From Daucus carota subsp. sativus (lineage: Eukaryota; Streptophyta; Magnoliopsida; Apiales; Apiaceae), in contig NC_030389.2 in the NCBI RefSeq assembly GCF_001625215.2, positions 37,623,454-37,687,453 on the forward strand: 64,000 nucleotides of DNA, written 5' to 3'. Made by a program: the position numbers and the translations under genes. Under the pieces are notes generated by a model, which worked only from the letters and a program-made list of their open reading frames with translations, was not told the origin of the DNA and did not search any database. This document shows, in pieces, positions 21,201-32,957 of this stretch. Positions within the stretch are counted from its first letter, which is position 1; every line of letters begins with the position of its first letter.

Positions 21201-21350
21201 GCAAGGGCAGGTGAGTAGATACCAGTGAAAAGATTTCATGGTGGGAACAAGAGAGACGAGATTGGCATAGCCCTTGATGAGACTCTCGATTTCCTGAGGG
21301 GTAGTGTCTTCTGTGAATTTCGCTACAAGTATGTGCTTAAACTCTCCCAT
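18296..21350 (-). CDS. HS1: Stress-responsive A/B barrel (dabb) protein, HS1-like, copy 2
   Basis: Exons 21350-21223 (128 nt) and 18485-18296 (190 nt) on the minus strand give 105 residues with the same splice position as copy 1. Residue changes against copy 1 include AKFTED for VKFRED near the start, GYANLV for GFANLV, DVSTEN for DLSTEN, EYVAHP for EYGAHP and KPTAVHP at the end. VAHP and GYANLV look closer to other plant HS1 proteins. All core dabb blocks are kept (HQGFTHVFEST, HHVEFANIF, VIVIDYKP), so the gene appears functional despite an intron of 2737 bp that carries transposon insertions. Confidence 0.85.
19303..19470. repeat. Two-copy tandem repeat in the HS1-2 intron
   Basis: TAACATACATATGTCGTAGT followed by TATCATAATTCCA occurs at about 19303 and again about 96 bp later, with similar AAGTTACT(T/C)AAGTCAG continuations. 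Unit length is about 95 bp. Confidence 0.75.
19574..20855. mobile_element. Mutator-like foldback element with long inverted arms
   Basis: A 1282-bp element beginning GAGGTAATTGCATATCGCAC and ending with its complement TGCAATTACCTC, flanked by perfect 9-bp duplications AAGTTATAT (19565-19573 and 20856-20864), the duplication length of Mutator-like elements. The inverted arms run more than 300 bp each. Each arm contains two related sub-blocks (CACCCCCTAAGTATCGTTC and GACCCCCTAACTTACGTTC), i.e. an internal partial tandem duplication. The centre is a Stowaway-like foldback. No transposase. It sits in the intron of HS1-like copy 2. Confidence 0.85.
19884..20545. mobile_element. Stowaway-like element in the centre of the foldback
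   Basis: CTCCTCCGTCTCAATTTACA at the left pairs with GTAAATTGAGACGGAGGAG at the right, with TA on each side (19882-19883, 20546-20547). Internal ATCATCAAAAAGTAAATCTA motifs occur in both orientations, suggesting more than one Stowaway copy nested or rearranged here. Confidence 0.65.
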
Positions 21351-22056
21351 GACTTTTTTGCCTTTCTGTTCTAGCTCTGTGTATATGTGTGGATAATCTA
21401 GAGTTGGAACATCCGAGACACTTCAATTCAACTGACGATACTTATAGTTATAGATGTGTGTTTAGGATTGAGTGTGGTTTGACTGTTAGGTTTGTGTTAT
21501 TTTTTGTTTCTCTACGAAATAATTTTTCAGTTATTTTTTTAATTGATCTGTTTTATGAGTATATATTTTTGTGTTGGTTTAAAATAATCGATTATATATT
21601 CAATCGAAAGAAGAGTTTGGACGGAAAAAATCCTAGAATAGAATTATCTTTCGCAGAATAACATTGTAAGTTCCAGTAACCCTGTATATATATTAATGTC
21701 AGTTCCAGTAACCCTACATATATATCAAAAATCTATAGTTCAGTGATTGAGTAATCCTGATCCAAACCCCTATTGTTTATTGTTTATATAAATGTATTAT
21801 GATGGGAAAATATATAGAAATATATTTATTTTTTAAATTTTTTATAAAATAACAATAATTGAGTATGTTATATTTTTACTTACTTTTTTTAAGCAAATAT
21901 TCTGATTTCTGAGCTTGAATGATTTGATTGTCCGATCTTCCGTTGTCACAATGTGAGCTCCTCAGAGAGTGCGCAAATATCAGTACAGGCACAGTTCTCT
22001 TGTATCAAGTCAACTGTTGAGAGCTGTTGACAAAATCAAAGGGGTGCATCGTGGCA

Positions 22057-23172
22057 GATTAAGGCGTGCACGATCTTATCTGGTGTGTTGAATATTACCT
22101 CTGCAAAGCATATTGACACTCATTTTGACTGTAAATTTCAAGTCCTCTGGTTTTGAAATTGCCTGCAGAGGATCGAAACAGAGGTAATATGCCTGCATTA
22201 AGATTCTTCAGAGCAAAACACCACTACATTCACCAATATACAGGTGGTGTGCATCTAAATACTTTTAATCAATTAGCCTATGCTGATCTGTTCTTTGCTA
22301 CTATGGGTTGCTGCACAAAAAAAGCTATGCAGTTTTTTAGCCAAGACATATGAGAACAACACCAAAGTGGCTGCATAAATTGGTCTGTAGTTCAAACTTC
22401 AAATTCACAAGAGTGCCTACTTGCTCTGTTGCTAAAGGATCCATGTCATCATTTGTCTTTAAATTCCCTTACTCTGTGCTCGCAAGTTAAAATCGGGATA
22501 GAAGAGAAGAGATTGCTGAAGAAAATCTTAAAAATTTTCTTCCCCATCAGTGCTCCAGAGTTTCTCGACGGAGAGAAAAGAAAAGAATGGAAGTGAAGTT
22601 ATAGTAGATTTTGACAACAAAACTCTACCCCCAAAAAAATTCATTTCTCTTTTCTTTTCTCATCTCTTCTTTTCTCTTCTCTCCCTATAAATCTCAGGAG
22701 CAGAGTGTTACACCTAAAGGCTTTTCTGATTTTGAAGAATTCATATATACAATCTGTGTTCTACAAGTATCCACATCCCTGTTATACTCGAGTGCAATAA
22801 AAGGCTACTGTGAAATAGAAATTCCAAAGCATGAAAAACACCCTTTGTTCTCATTTACCTTTCCGTATCAGTACATACAAACAATTTGTCAAATTTACAA
22901 TATCTGTTGTATTTCACATATCAAAAATTCTTTTTTCTACAATTTTTTTTCTATATATAATTAGATTCAACAAGAACTAATAGCAGGCCATTCAAGTAGT
23001 GATCAACTTCACAAAATTTTCGATTCAAATATCTTCCAACTGTGGAACAAGTGAGGTACCCAATCAAAAGTCAACTGACCAGCAAGGATGAGCCTAGTAT
23101 TCTTTTGATGTCTAAACTAAAGAACTCTCGGGACATCTTTTTTTAGCTGAACCTTACCGGACTTGGAACTCA
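22057..23172. other. Intergenic DNA between HS1-2 and NEMF
   Basis: No supported gene. Open frames at 22153 and 22611 have no family features. A purine-rich then pyrimidine-rich stretch (about 22560-22690) stands out by composition only. The right edge probably holds the NEMF 3' UTR. Confidence 0.5.
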
Positions 23173-25029
23173 TTAATTCTTTTGTCTGCTAGCTTTTTTT
23201 CCCTTCTTTTCTTTCTGCTTCAGCTGACTGAGGCCTGTCGCAGACACTTTGACATTGCCAATGATTGCAGCAACAAGCTCAGGATCTGTACATGCTTTCA
23301 TCAGTTCCTTCTCTCTCTGTGTCGCATCAGGCATGTGACTGAACAAGTTCATAGACATCTTGGCAGCTGCAAATATGGAAACACGATAAACATTTATCAA
23401 AAACTAGTCAGCTCTGCACAGACACAATGCTCAAGGATGTTGCTAATTAAACAGGGTTTGTAAACAATGTCAACTTCTCAAGTAAAAATATATAGGCTAC
23501 TATGCGTCATGTTTCGACCATTATGACTAGAGCTGACTGTATGCTGTACCAGAAGAAGCCATACTATAAGAATTTACAACATTTATAACAAATTACCTTT
23601 CCCTCTCTTTGCTGTGCCTGGGATTATCTTGACTCTATATTTGTATGATTGCAGTGCATTATAAGGGCCACAGACAGGCACAGCGTACAATAGAATGTCA
23701 GTGGGCAATGGATTTCCTGTCAAATAATCCACATCATTCAATTTCTCTTTCTCTTCTTCACCAATCTCGTGTATATCGTCCTCTTCCATGGCTATCCTAT
23801 CCATCTCATTACCACCTATATCTACTATGTTGGAATTGTTCTGGGGTCCAGTACTTCCACGACTCTGCACAGCTTCATCCGGATGCTCTTGACAATCGCG
23901 AGACAGATGACCTGCCTTTTTACATTTATAGCATATCTTTGCCGAATCTTCAGGGCCTGAGAACACAAGATGTCGTCTTCAAAACATATCTTTATGCCCA
24001 CTAATAAGTAGTGGTAATATTTGTAGATTGCAATTTGCAACATTTGTTGGACAGAGAATGTTGCAAAAATAATATGTAATCCGTTTAATCCACCAAGAAA
24101 AGTTCTTAACAAAGAACTGGAGCATCAAAATGACATAGGTAGTTTTGCGAAATTGCAAATGACAAGATCTAAATTAATAGACTAATCTAAATACAAGAAA
24201 GACGGTCAATTCTTTTCATCCTTATTTTCATTCAATACAGTAAATACGAGACGTACCAGTAACCGGTTTTGCCACAGCTGCCACTGCTTGAGGCTTAGGC
24301 TCAACGCTAGTTTGTACTTTTCCAGCAGACTGCAGAATTTAATATGGAAAGGCGTTAGTATTTGACATATTTGAGTTTCTAAATTGCAGTACACTACGAA
24401 GATGATGTGCTCTAATCAACAGTGCAGACAATCAAATCATGAAGCTAAACTGTTGAATATTTGCAAGTACATTAGGAAATTAAATCCAATAGATGTTTCC
24501 ATAGTTATTGCCTAGTGACATGGCAGGTTCAATGTGACTGCCACTTTTGGGCAACCTTGCTATCTCTCGTTTATATTACTCTCAAAACGTATAATATATT
24601 CAACATATGAAGTGGACCCTGTGGCAACTTTTGGGTGGCTCAACACTAGAGTCTAGAGCATTCCAATGACAAAGTTGACAAAAGTGAAATGGATAAGAGA
24701 AATAATAAAATAATGCATTCTGAGATGCTCCAACATCACTTAAAAATGCACATGTATGCTTGTGAGCATCAAATCAACAATCAAAAAATTTCATAACAAA
24801 TATAGCATAAAATGCATAAGCACAGAAATGTTATGTATCCTGTTTAAACAAATTAGTTCATGTCAGAAAAAATTTCATAGGGCTACTTTGGAAAATATCA
24901 GCAGGGCTGAGCAGTCCCATTTTATAAAATATTTCAGGGAAACAGCATCATATACAATTATTCAATTTTATAACAAGAAAGAAAACAAAATGCCAAGTAA
25001 AAGGTGAGTATGAATTAACAGTAAGGACC

Positions 25030-25078
<49 letters not shown>

Positions 25079-28000
25079 CTATAATGCAGAAATTGTTAAG
25101 GTTTAGTACTCACAGCTAGTAAAGCCATTCGAATTCTCCTTTCCTCCTCATCTTGATCTGCATACTTTTCCTTCATCTTCTTCAGTTTACCCTTCTGCCC
25201 ACGGCTCAATTTTCCACCACCACCTGGTTTTGATAATTGATTCTGTTTGTCAGACTCACTTCTTGTATCACTATTATTTTCAACATCCTGTTCTTTTCCA
25301 TGATCAACAGACCCATTAACGCTATCACTTTTCTGGCCTTTCTTCTGCTTTCTCCTCTCGGCTTTGGAGACATAAGGCTTTTCTCTTTGTGCATTTTTTC
25401 CGTCTTCAAGATTTTCTTGTGCAGTTTCTTCTTGAGAACCTTGGAATCCATAAGTTTTAGCAGATGCAGAAGCAGGCCCAAGCTCCAGAGCTCTGTCTAT
25501 AAGATCCTCGAGTTGCGGGGTAACAGAATTAACAGTTGTTCCAGAAGTTTCGGACCCAGTATGCTTGTCATACAAAGTAGCGCTGGTTTCCACAGTAGAT
25601 AATGTTTCAAGTTTCGGTTCTTCTCTTGTCAACTCTGGAGTACTTCCAGATGGCGGATCATGCTTCTTCTCTGGAACTTTTTCCTCAGACTCGGAGTCTG
25701 ACAATTCTTTAAATTGCTCACTTTCTTCCTTTTCATTTAATCCCTCCTCTTCACCCCTTATCCTCCTTTCATTCAAGTGAGACCCCAAAGAACTTTCATC
25801 CAAACGGAATAACATCCCAAATCCCATGACAAGAGGGTGTGGAGGAAGAAAATTCTTCTTCCCCCGAATCATGAAACTTCCAACTGTAAGATATTCTCCG
25901 GTAGGAGCAGTTTTACTAACCTGGTGAGGATAAACCCACCAAGCACTTGTCACAATCTTGGAATCCCAAGCCTGGCTGTGGCAGACCTAATCAAGAACAA
26001 AATGAAGGTTACTTCATTCACCAAGCAAATCGCGAGAAGTAGAAAATGGCTAGGGAAGCATCGTGGCAAGCTAACTTACAGTGAAGCATCCAGCTTGATT
26101 TAATGTAAGAGGCGGCACAGGATTTTCCGGCTTATGGTTTTTAATTATGGTGCTAGAAGCTCCATGAAGTTCTGCATGGACATACCTAATTCACCATCAC
26201 ACTCGCAATATTAGCAATAGCATAAATAATATATGCATCTTTTAATACTATTTGCAATTATTTATTTTATCAGGAAGACGGAACTTGCTGAGAATAACTA
26301 ATACAAGTGCATACTAAAGATTTATCCATGAGAACTGAAAAGTAGTGATAACAAAATGCTTGAACTACAAAATTTGTCAGTTGCAACTTATTTTGATATA
26401 CATCAATACATGTAAACATTTATGGTCACTGATGTGAACTACATCTAATAGTCTAACAATAGTCAATTTACATACATTAAAATGTTATATCATTGACTTC
26501 AATAAATATAACACAAAAGTTAGTAGTAATTATTTCCTAATGTATAGGCTATACTATAGCACTAACAAAATTCATATAATTAGTCAGAAAAACAAATCTA
26601 CAACAGCAATAACTTACAAATCTCCTTTTGACATATAACGCTTGACTATCATCTCATTTTGTTGAGCATCTCGTCCACTGATAACCAAATAATTCTCACT
26701 GCTGATAAACCAGTTAAATTTTTCAAACCAGTGAACTTTGCGCATATGTGTTATTGCAGCAACAGTTTTTTCCTGCAAATTACAATAGTGAATTACAGTA
26801 AGAGATTAATATATGTCAATCAAGATTGTATTTTTATATAAGAAAATTCAAAAGATACAGCAATACGGTACAATGATACTAGAAACCTATATTACCACTT
26901 TTAACTCCTTTCCACCTCAATTTTTTTTATAACCTTTTCTACTCTGTTCTATTTGATTTACTATCTGCTTAGCTGTCAAGTATGAAGCAACTAAAAGTCA
27001 GTTCGATAGAAATTACCACACAAAAGCTACAAACAACGTCTCAATATAATATAATGGCTACTAAAATTACTTAATTTATGAGTTCTACATTCTTACAGAA
27101 GTTGGTGAATGTTGCATCAGAAAGTATAGATGACATTAACGTGACAAAGATTTGCAAATGTTTAATATCATTCTGGGGCTAGGTCTTGAGCAACCGACTG
27201 AGCATGTAAATAAAAACTATTGCAGCCTCTGACATCCAAAGCCATGAAACCTGGGAGGAAAGATACTACCTGTGGTCTCCACAAGGCTTCCTAGCATTGG
27301 TGTGGTAGTAATTTGATCAAATAGTTTTTTATTTTTGCAAATAATCAGATTGTACGTATATGTAACAAGTGACTGTGTTCAAGTAATAAAAACTACTATT
27401 GTAGATAAAATCTCAAGGCAAGTCACTCTTATGTTCATGTACCTGCGAAAGCTGGAATCGGGTCTTTCTCTCAGCAGCTTTGAATGCTTTTTCATGAGCT
27501 GAGACTGTCTTTTCCTGCTTGCTTTCCTGTTTTTTCTTCATTTCGTACCAGCGTCGTGCATTAGCATAAGCTGAAAGTGCCAGGTCAACTTCAACCTAAA
27601 GGGTTCAACGAGGAAGTTGCGGTTAAAAGTTTAGATTAATAAGCCAGCAGAGCTACTTATTACAAAAGACCCGAGACTTGCAAATACCATTACCATATCA
27701 ACTCTCAACAATAAATAACATCTTGACTCGGTTCAAACATTCAAATGTAGAACATAGTGATTCCGGTATTGTGCTCTGATGACATATAACATTGTTTACA
27801 CACGGTTTAACATTATGTAATTTCATATAAAAGATTAGAATGGAACTAATTATCATATCTTTGAACATTCACAATTATTGATCTATGGGGACATCACACA
27901 TTATAAAAATGAGTGAGGGGAAGAGAGAGCTAAATATAAACCTTCACATGATACCTTATCCGCAGGTTGTGTCTTTTCGTCATCATCCATTTCATCAAGA

Positions 28001-31000
28001 TTATTACTCAAAAGAAGCGTCATGCAATTCTTTTCAAGGTAGAGCTTGTCAATGAGGCCAGCCACAGGATTCCCGGATTTTTTCTCCTCTTTGACCATAC
28101 GAGCTAGATCTTCCCAAGTCATACCATTTGCTAGAGCAGCACGAACAGCTAATATAGCATTATCAACATCTTCTAAGTTGTACTCTATCAGTTCCGCCAT
28201 TTTAATGCTATTATCAACTTCTCGTTTCAATATATGCACACGATTTTCCTAAAAACATTGCAAAGGCTTCAAATTTAAAAACATTAATCGATATATTTAA
28301 TATAAAAATATGTTGATCAATATCAGTGAAAGCTAAATTCTGAATTTGTAAGTTTGAACTCTAGACCGAATCAATAGAAGTTTACTGCCTTAATCACACT
28401 AGAGCTAGAGATATACGAGAAAAATAAACAGGTACCTCAAACCTGAAGCAGATAAGCTGCCTAAGGACAATAGTATCCATTAGATATATATTTATTATGC
28501 CATGCCAGAAAATACTTATCAAAACCCCACAGGGTATGAAGACACAGCAAACTGAATCAATAACTAAACTGGAAAACAAGAATGATGCAAAAACTATAAA
28601 CTGGGAAATATTGGATCTTTCAAGCCAATTTCAGTTCGAACCTGATCAGTGCGTATCTTGTTAAGTTTTTGCATTGCAGAGCTCTCTTTCGCCTTTTGTT
28701 GTTGTTCAGACCTTTGAGACTCGATTTTACTGTAGAATTCATCCAGTGATGCATCAAACGTCTCAAACTTCAGAGAATCCCTAGACTTGAACTGGTTCAA
28801 CATTAACGGGCAGAATTCATCGTAGATCTGTAAGTACAACAAGAGTAATTACATACATACAATGTTGCAATCCTTTCAACATACATCTTAGAATATCCAA
28901 CAAAATCTGTAAGCCACAAAAAAATACATTGAACATAAGATTATGCATGCGCAAAATATAAAACCTGATTAGAGCTTTGCGTTTCAGAATTACTAGAGTC
29001 CTTCCCCAAATCTTTCCGCTGCATTAAGATGTATCCTTCTGGGATCTTATCTCCTTTTATAACGTCCTCAAGCCAGCCCTCAAACTTGTCAATAGCTTTT
29101 AACAGAGCAGGAAGAACAGTATTGTCTAGTTCGAAATCCTTTGTGAGCTTTAAATTTGGAGCCAAGCCAGCATCCAGAATAATATGTTCTAATATTCCCG
29201 GCCCATAACCCAGTGCTTCCCCAAGTGCAACCTTTAAGGTCAGTTGCTTGGAACTGGCACCAGTTTTTGCTTTACTAGAATCAGTAGACTTAGTATTCTT
29301 TCGGTTTTGCTTACCTTTAGGTACATCAGAAACATTATCCCCCACTTCAGTAACTTGCGCGTTTAAACTGTTTTCATGTTCCCTTTTAGATGCAAGGGCA
29401 TCCTGTACCTTTTCGCTCGTAGTCCTCTCAAAAACTCTACACATGTCTAACGGATACTGGTGTCGTGACATGATGGCCAATCCTTTGTCATCATCCCTAT
29501 CATTAGTAACTTCTTATCATCAAGTCTAGTAAGCAAAAAGTATCAAGTACAGAGATAATAATAAAATCAGGTATGTTACACATAAAAAGCCTTGCACAAT
29601 TTTAACATACTATAAACCTATATATATCACACAAGTCTATTATCTGTACACAACTGAGTACATATATACATACTGTACTTGTGTGAAATATACTAATAAT
29701 TTCAGGTTTAATAAATATAAATTTGCATGAAAGTGTCTATATTTTGTTGTATAACTTATGAAAGTGTCTTAACTTTTCTGAAGAAATTGTGTTGATTTGT
29801 TAACAGACAATGATATTATGCGATAGTGGTTAGGGTTGCTTTGATGTGTAAGCTTATGAGTGTGCCATTAATCTTAATCAAAAGTACCTATTGTAACTTG
29901 TAAGTATTGAAAAAACCTAACAATTTATAAACATTAGTAGGAACAAACTAAATATGTGCTAGATTTGAAGCCTGTATATTTTTTTAATGATATTTATGTT
30001 AGCAGAACACGAAGAAAAATATTAAAAAATTTAAGCTGCACCTTCTTGCTCACACTAAACTAATTTATGCCCCCCCCCCCTGGATATTAGTAAGGACACG
30101 CCAACAGAGGAGATATATAGAACCTATCCAAACTTAGAATTGGTGAATACACAAAAAAACATTGTGCAAACTGAAATTTTAAGGAGTAGAGCATTTAATA
30201 GTTGTTGTAGAATACTGCATTATAAACTTGACTTCATAGATTTAGACATATAGTTAATATATCCGGATATCATCAATATGGTGTAACGCCTTAACTTTAG
30301 CACACTGCAGATCCATCCAGTCTTTTGACTTGCAAAGATTTGGTGATTTAATTTTATTTGGCCGGGAAGTAGAAGTACTGCAGACTTCATAAACCAAACA
30401 TTATAGCTTCTATTACAAAAATTAATTAAGGAATCTAGTAACCAATAATACTTTGCACAGCGAGTATTCCTCCAAAATCTTGAGTTGAACTACCTGGAAC
30501 TTTGTAGCAAACAAAGTGTTGAATCGTCAAATTAAACTACACTTGTGTGATCAGGATTCTATTCTTTATTTAGTTGGCTTCTCAATTCAGCCAACGCAAA
30601 AGAACACACTATTTTATATGTGTGACACTATGACAGACCTAGAAGGCATGTAGAACCTACCAAAAATGCGGTCAATGCCATCCTAGCACCGAGCAAATGA
30701 TGTGACCAACTCATTCATCTATAGATTTCATACTTCTGCTTGAAGTGAAATATAAATATCGATATTTACAAAAATCTTATTACTATAAAAAACAATTACT
30801 AGTCACAATCCTAGAACTAGAAGTATACAGAATTCAATTTAAGTGGTATAAATTTCGCACAATGTAGATTATTGCTTAATGTTCTTATATTACATTTTAA
30901 ATTAAATGGTGAGATTTATGCCAAGTTCCAGTGTTTTTAAAAATCAGAATCTCAAAAAATTAAGTAAGATGAACAGAAAACGAAAATGTTATTATATAGA

Positions 31001-32310
31001 TTAAGAATCACCAACCTGTGTGACCGGAGAAGGGTCATGACCATGAAATCGGAGTCAGTGAGAATTATATTTCCTTGGGCATATAGCTCTAATATAACGT
31101 AATGCGCATTAGCACCCAGTCCAAATTGAAAGAGAACTATCTGAAGCGAGCAGAATAGAGGCAGTACAAAACATAAGTAACTACTATGGGTAGCTTGTAT
31201 GCTAATTAGGGTAGCTTGTATGCTAATTAAAGATTCTTTAAAGTTATATACCCTATCATATCCAAGTTGCCGCACATCCTCGAGCCTTCTAGTCCTGATA
31301 TGCTTCCTCAGTTTAAGTGTGTAGCCAGACGGAGTATTGCTTTTGTCCCTACATAAAAAAACAAACCGACGCGTAAAATTTTACGACTCCTGCAGTCCTT
31401 CTCATTCTTTTTTAGAACTTAATGTAGCTGTTGTCACAACAAAAATTAATTATATCCTCATTCACTACATGAGAATTCTTTTTTGGAAAGGTAATCGTTT
31501 TGCCATCAGTTATTCTTTAAACCACGAGAAGTATGCAGTTCAATGCCCCCTGCTACTAAAAACTTCGAAGCGCCAAATGTTTATACATCATATATCATAT
31601 ACGGCCCAACGGTGTTGCAATCATAAACTAAAAATAAAAATTCATTTCATTTCAAGAAAGTGACAAACCATGTAATACGTATATACACCTGTAAATAATA
31701 TATAACTCCAAGCCTCTACCCGACAGATAACCATATTATCAAAAAAATCCTACTACATTTCCTTACATTTAAGTTCGTTCATTTTGTAAGCAGCAGCATC
31801 TAAAACGCATACCTTAATTTATCATATCGTCATCATATCTGCATAATTTAAAACTATATGAAATCACAATCAGCAACAACTAAAAGGCGTACCGTATATA
31901 TTCAGTAGTATGCAACCTAACACCGCTTTCCATCAACAACAAAACTTTCTCGCTCTCTCCAGATTCAGTCTGACCACTGCTATTCATAAGCTTAAACACA
32001 TATGTCTGCACACACACATCAAAACTCTATCAGCTTCTTCCACAACATCAAATCAACTCACAAACACGAAAATCTGGACATTCTATTATAGAAACACAAC
32101 TCGCGCAAATCAATTAACATGTGCAAATTGAAGTAAATATAAAATCAACTAAATATTTCATAAAAATCATTAAACAAGCAAAAACTGTTAAAATATATTT
32201 GATACCTTGGGAGACAAATCGTAGACATTAGAGCAACGCATTCCGATTAATCGTCGCAAACACTTGACCTCAGCTGCCACGTCAGCCGTGTTCATCCGTA
32301 CCTTCACCAT
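23173..32310 (-). CDS. NEMF: NEMF/Rqc2 homologue (ribosome quality control factor), 14 exons
   Basis: Minus-strand exons: 32310-32206, 32005-31893, 31348-31252, 31140-31016, 29496-28965, 28827-28642, 28248-27955, 27595-27443, 26772-26618, 26185-26080, 25986-25114, 24329-24257, 23956-23597, 23366-23173. All have GT-AG introns and compatible phases, giving 1121 residues with no break. The family binds 60S subunits holding stalled peptidyl-tRNA, recruits the Listerin ligase and adds C-terminal tails. NFACT-N starts at [11 protein letters not shown]; a charged middle follows; NFACT-R covers about 550-670 ([42 protein letters not shown]). An acidic/basic linker, a CCHC knuckle at 946-959 ([14 protein letters not shown]) and the NFACT-C end follow. 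The knuckle is typical of plant members. Open frames in the introns (for example 31337, 24756) are not genes. Confidence 0.95.
25033..25077. repeat. (AC)n microsatellite
   Basis: About 22 AC repeats in the NEMF intron between exons 11 and 12, about 35 bp from the exon 11 donor site. Confidence 0.95.
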
Positions 32311-32642
32311 TTTTGTTGTGTGTGTGTGTTTTAGTGTGTGTATAAGCTTGTACAGGGAGAAATGGAGATTAGGGTTCTATGTGAAAATAAATGTGAAATT
32401 TGGCTTCGGGGAACTTCAACTCTGTTTTTGTAATGGTTACTTATGCTGCGGTTAATGGGTCGGGCTGTAAAATTTGGAGTAGTCAGGCGTAGCCAATGCC
32501 CAATTCATTGCCATCAGTTTCGGGTCGGTCCACTTGGTTGAGAAAAGGCCCAACCCCAACGTATCAATAATCCTAAGGCGAAACGTCTAAAAATTTCACA
32601 AGTGAAAATAACGGCAGCAAGTCTCCTCCAAAACCTCCCTAA

Positions 32643-32957
32643 GAGCAACTCCAAGGCATTAGACCTCTTAGCTAAAAGTGTTTATGTGGCACCTACATGG
32701 CATCTATGTGGCACATTTTAGATAATAGGTAAAAATTCTACACTCCAACCATGACCCCTTAGCAAAAAAATATAGATAACTAAAATTGGGGTTGCTACAT
32801 TTGTAAAACATCTAAAGCTATTATGTATAATTTTAGATAATATAAATATCCATAATACCATTGGAGTGAAACTAGAACCTCTTAGCTATAATTTTAGATG
32901 ATTATCAATATATCATATTATAACTATCAAATATAAATAAGACCCTTGGAGTTGCTC
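32643..32957. mobile_element. PIF/Harbinger (Tourist-like) MITE
   Basis: A 315-bp element with ends GAGCAACTCCAAGG and CCTTGGAGTTGCTC and TAA on both sides (32640-32642, 32958-32960). AT-rich inside with a repeated GTGGCAC(C/A)TA motif. It lies about 330 bp upstream of the NEMF start codon, so it is part of that gene's upstream region. Related to 1795-2189 by its ends and target site. Confidence 0.85.

Larger units (their letters stand above)
18033..22056. repeat. Segmental duplication copy 2 (HS1-like gene with flanks)
   Basis: Matches about 10645-13836 from ATTCAGCTTAGAACCTGCAA to GGGGTGCATCGTGG. Exons are nearly identical. The intron is expanded from 825 to 2737 bp by DNA between about 18920 and 20980, which includes a foldback Mutator-like element; the upstream MITE of copy 1 is absent here. 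Confidence 0.8.

Noticed and set aside
22611-22964. 117-codon open frame in the intergenic stretch before NEMF
   Set aside because: AT-driven composition, no recognisable domain and no supporting signals.
25237-25602. 121-codon plus-strand open frame
   Set aside because: Shadow of NEMF exon 11 on the other strand.
31337-31663. 108-codon plus-strand open frame within NEMF
   Set aside because: Lies in an intron of the opposite strand gene whose exon structure is fully consistent.
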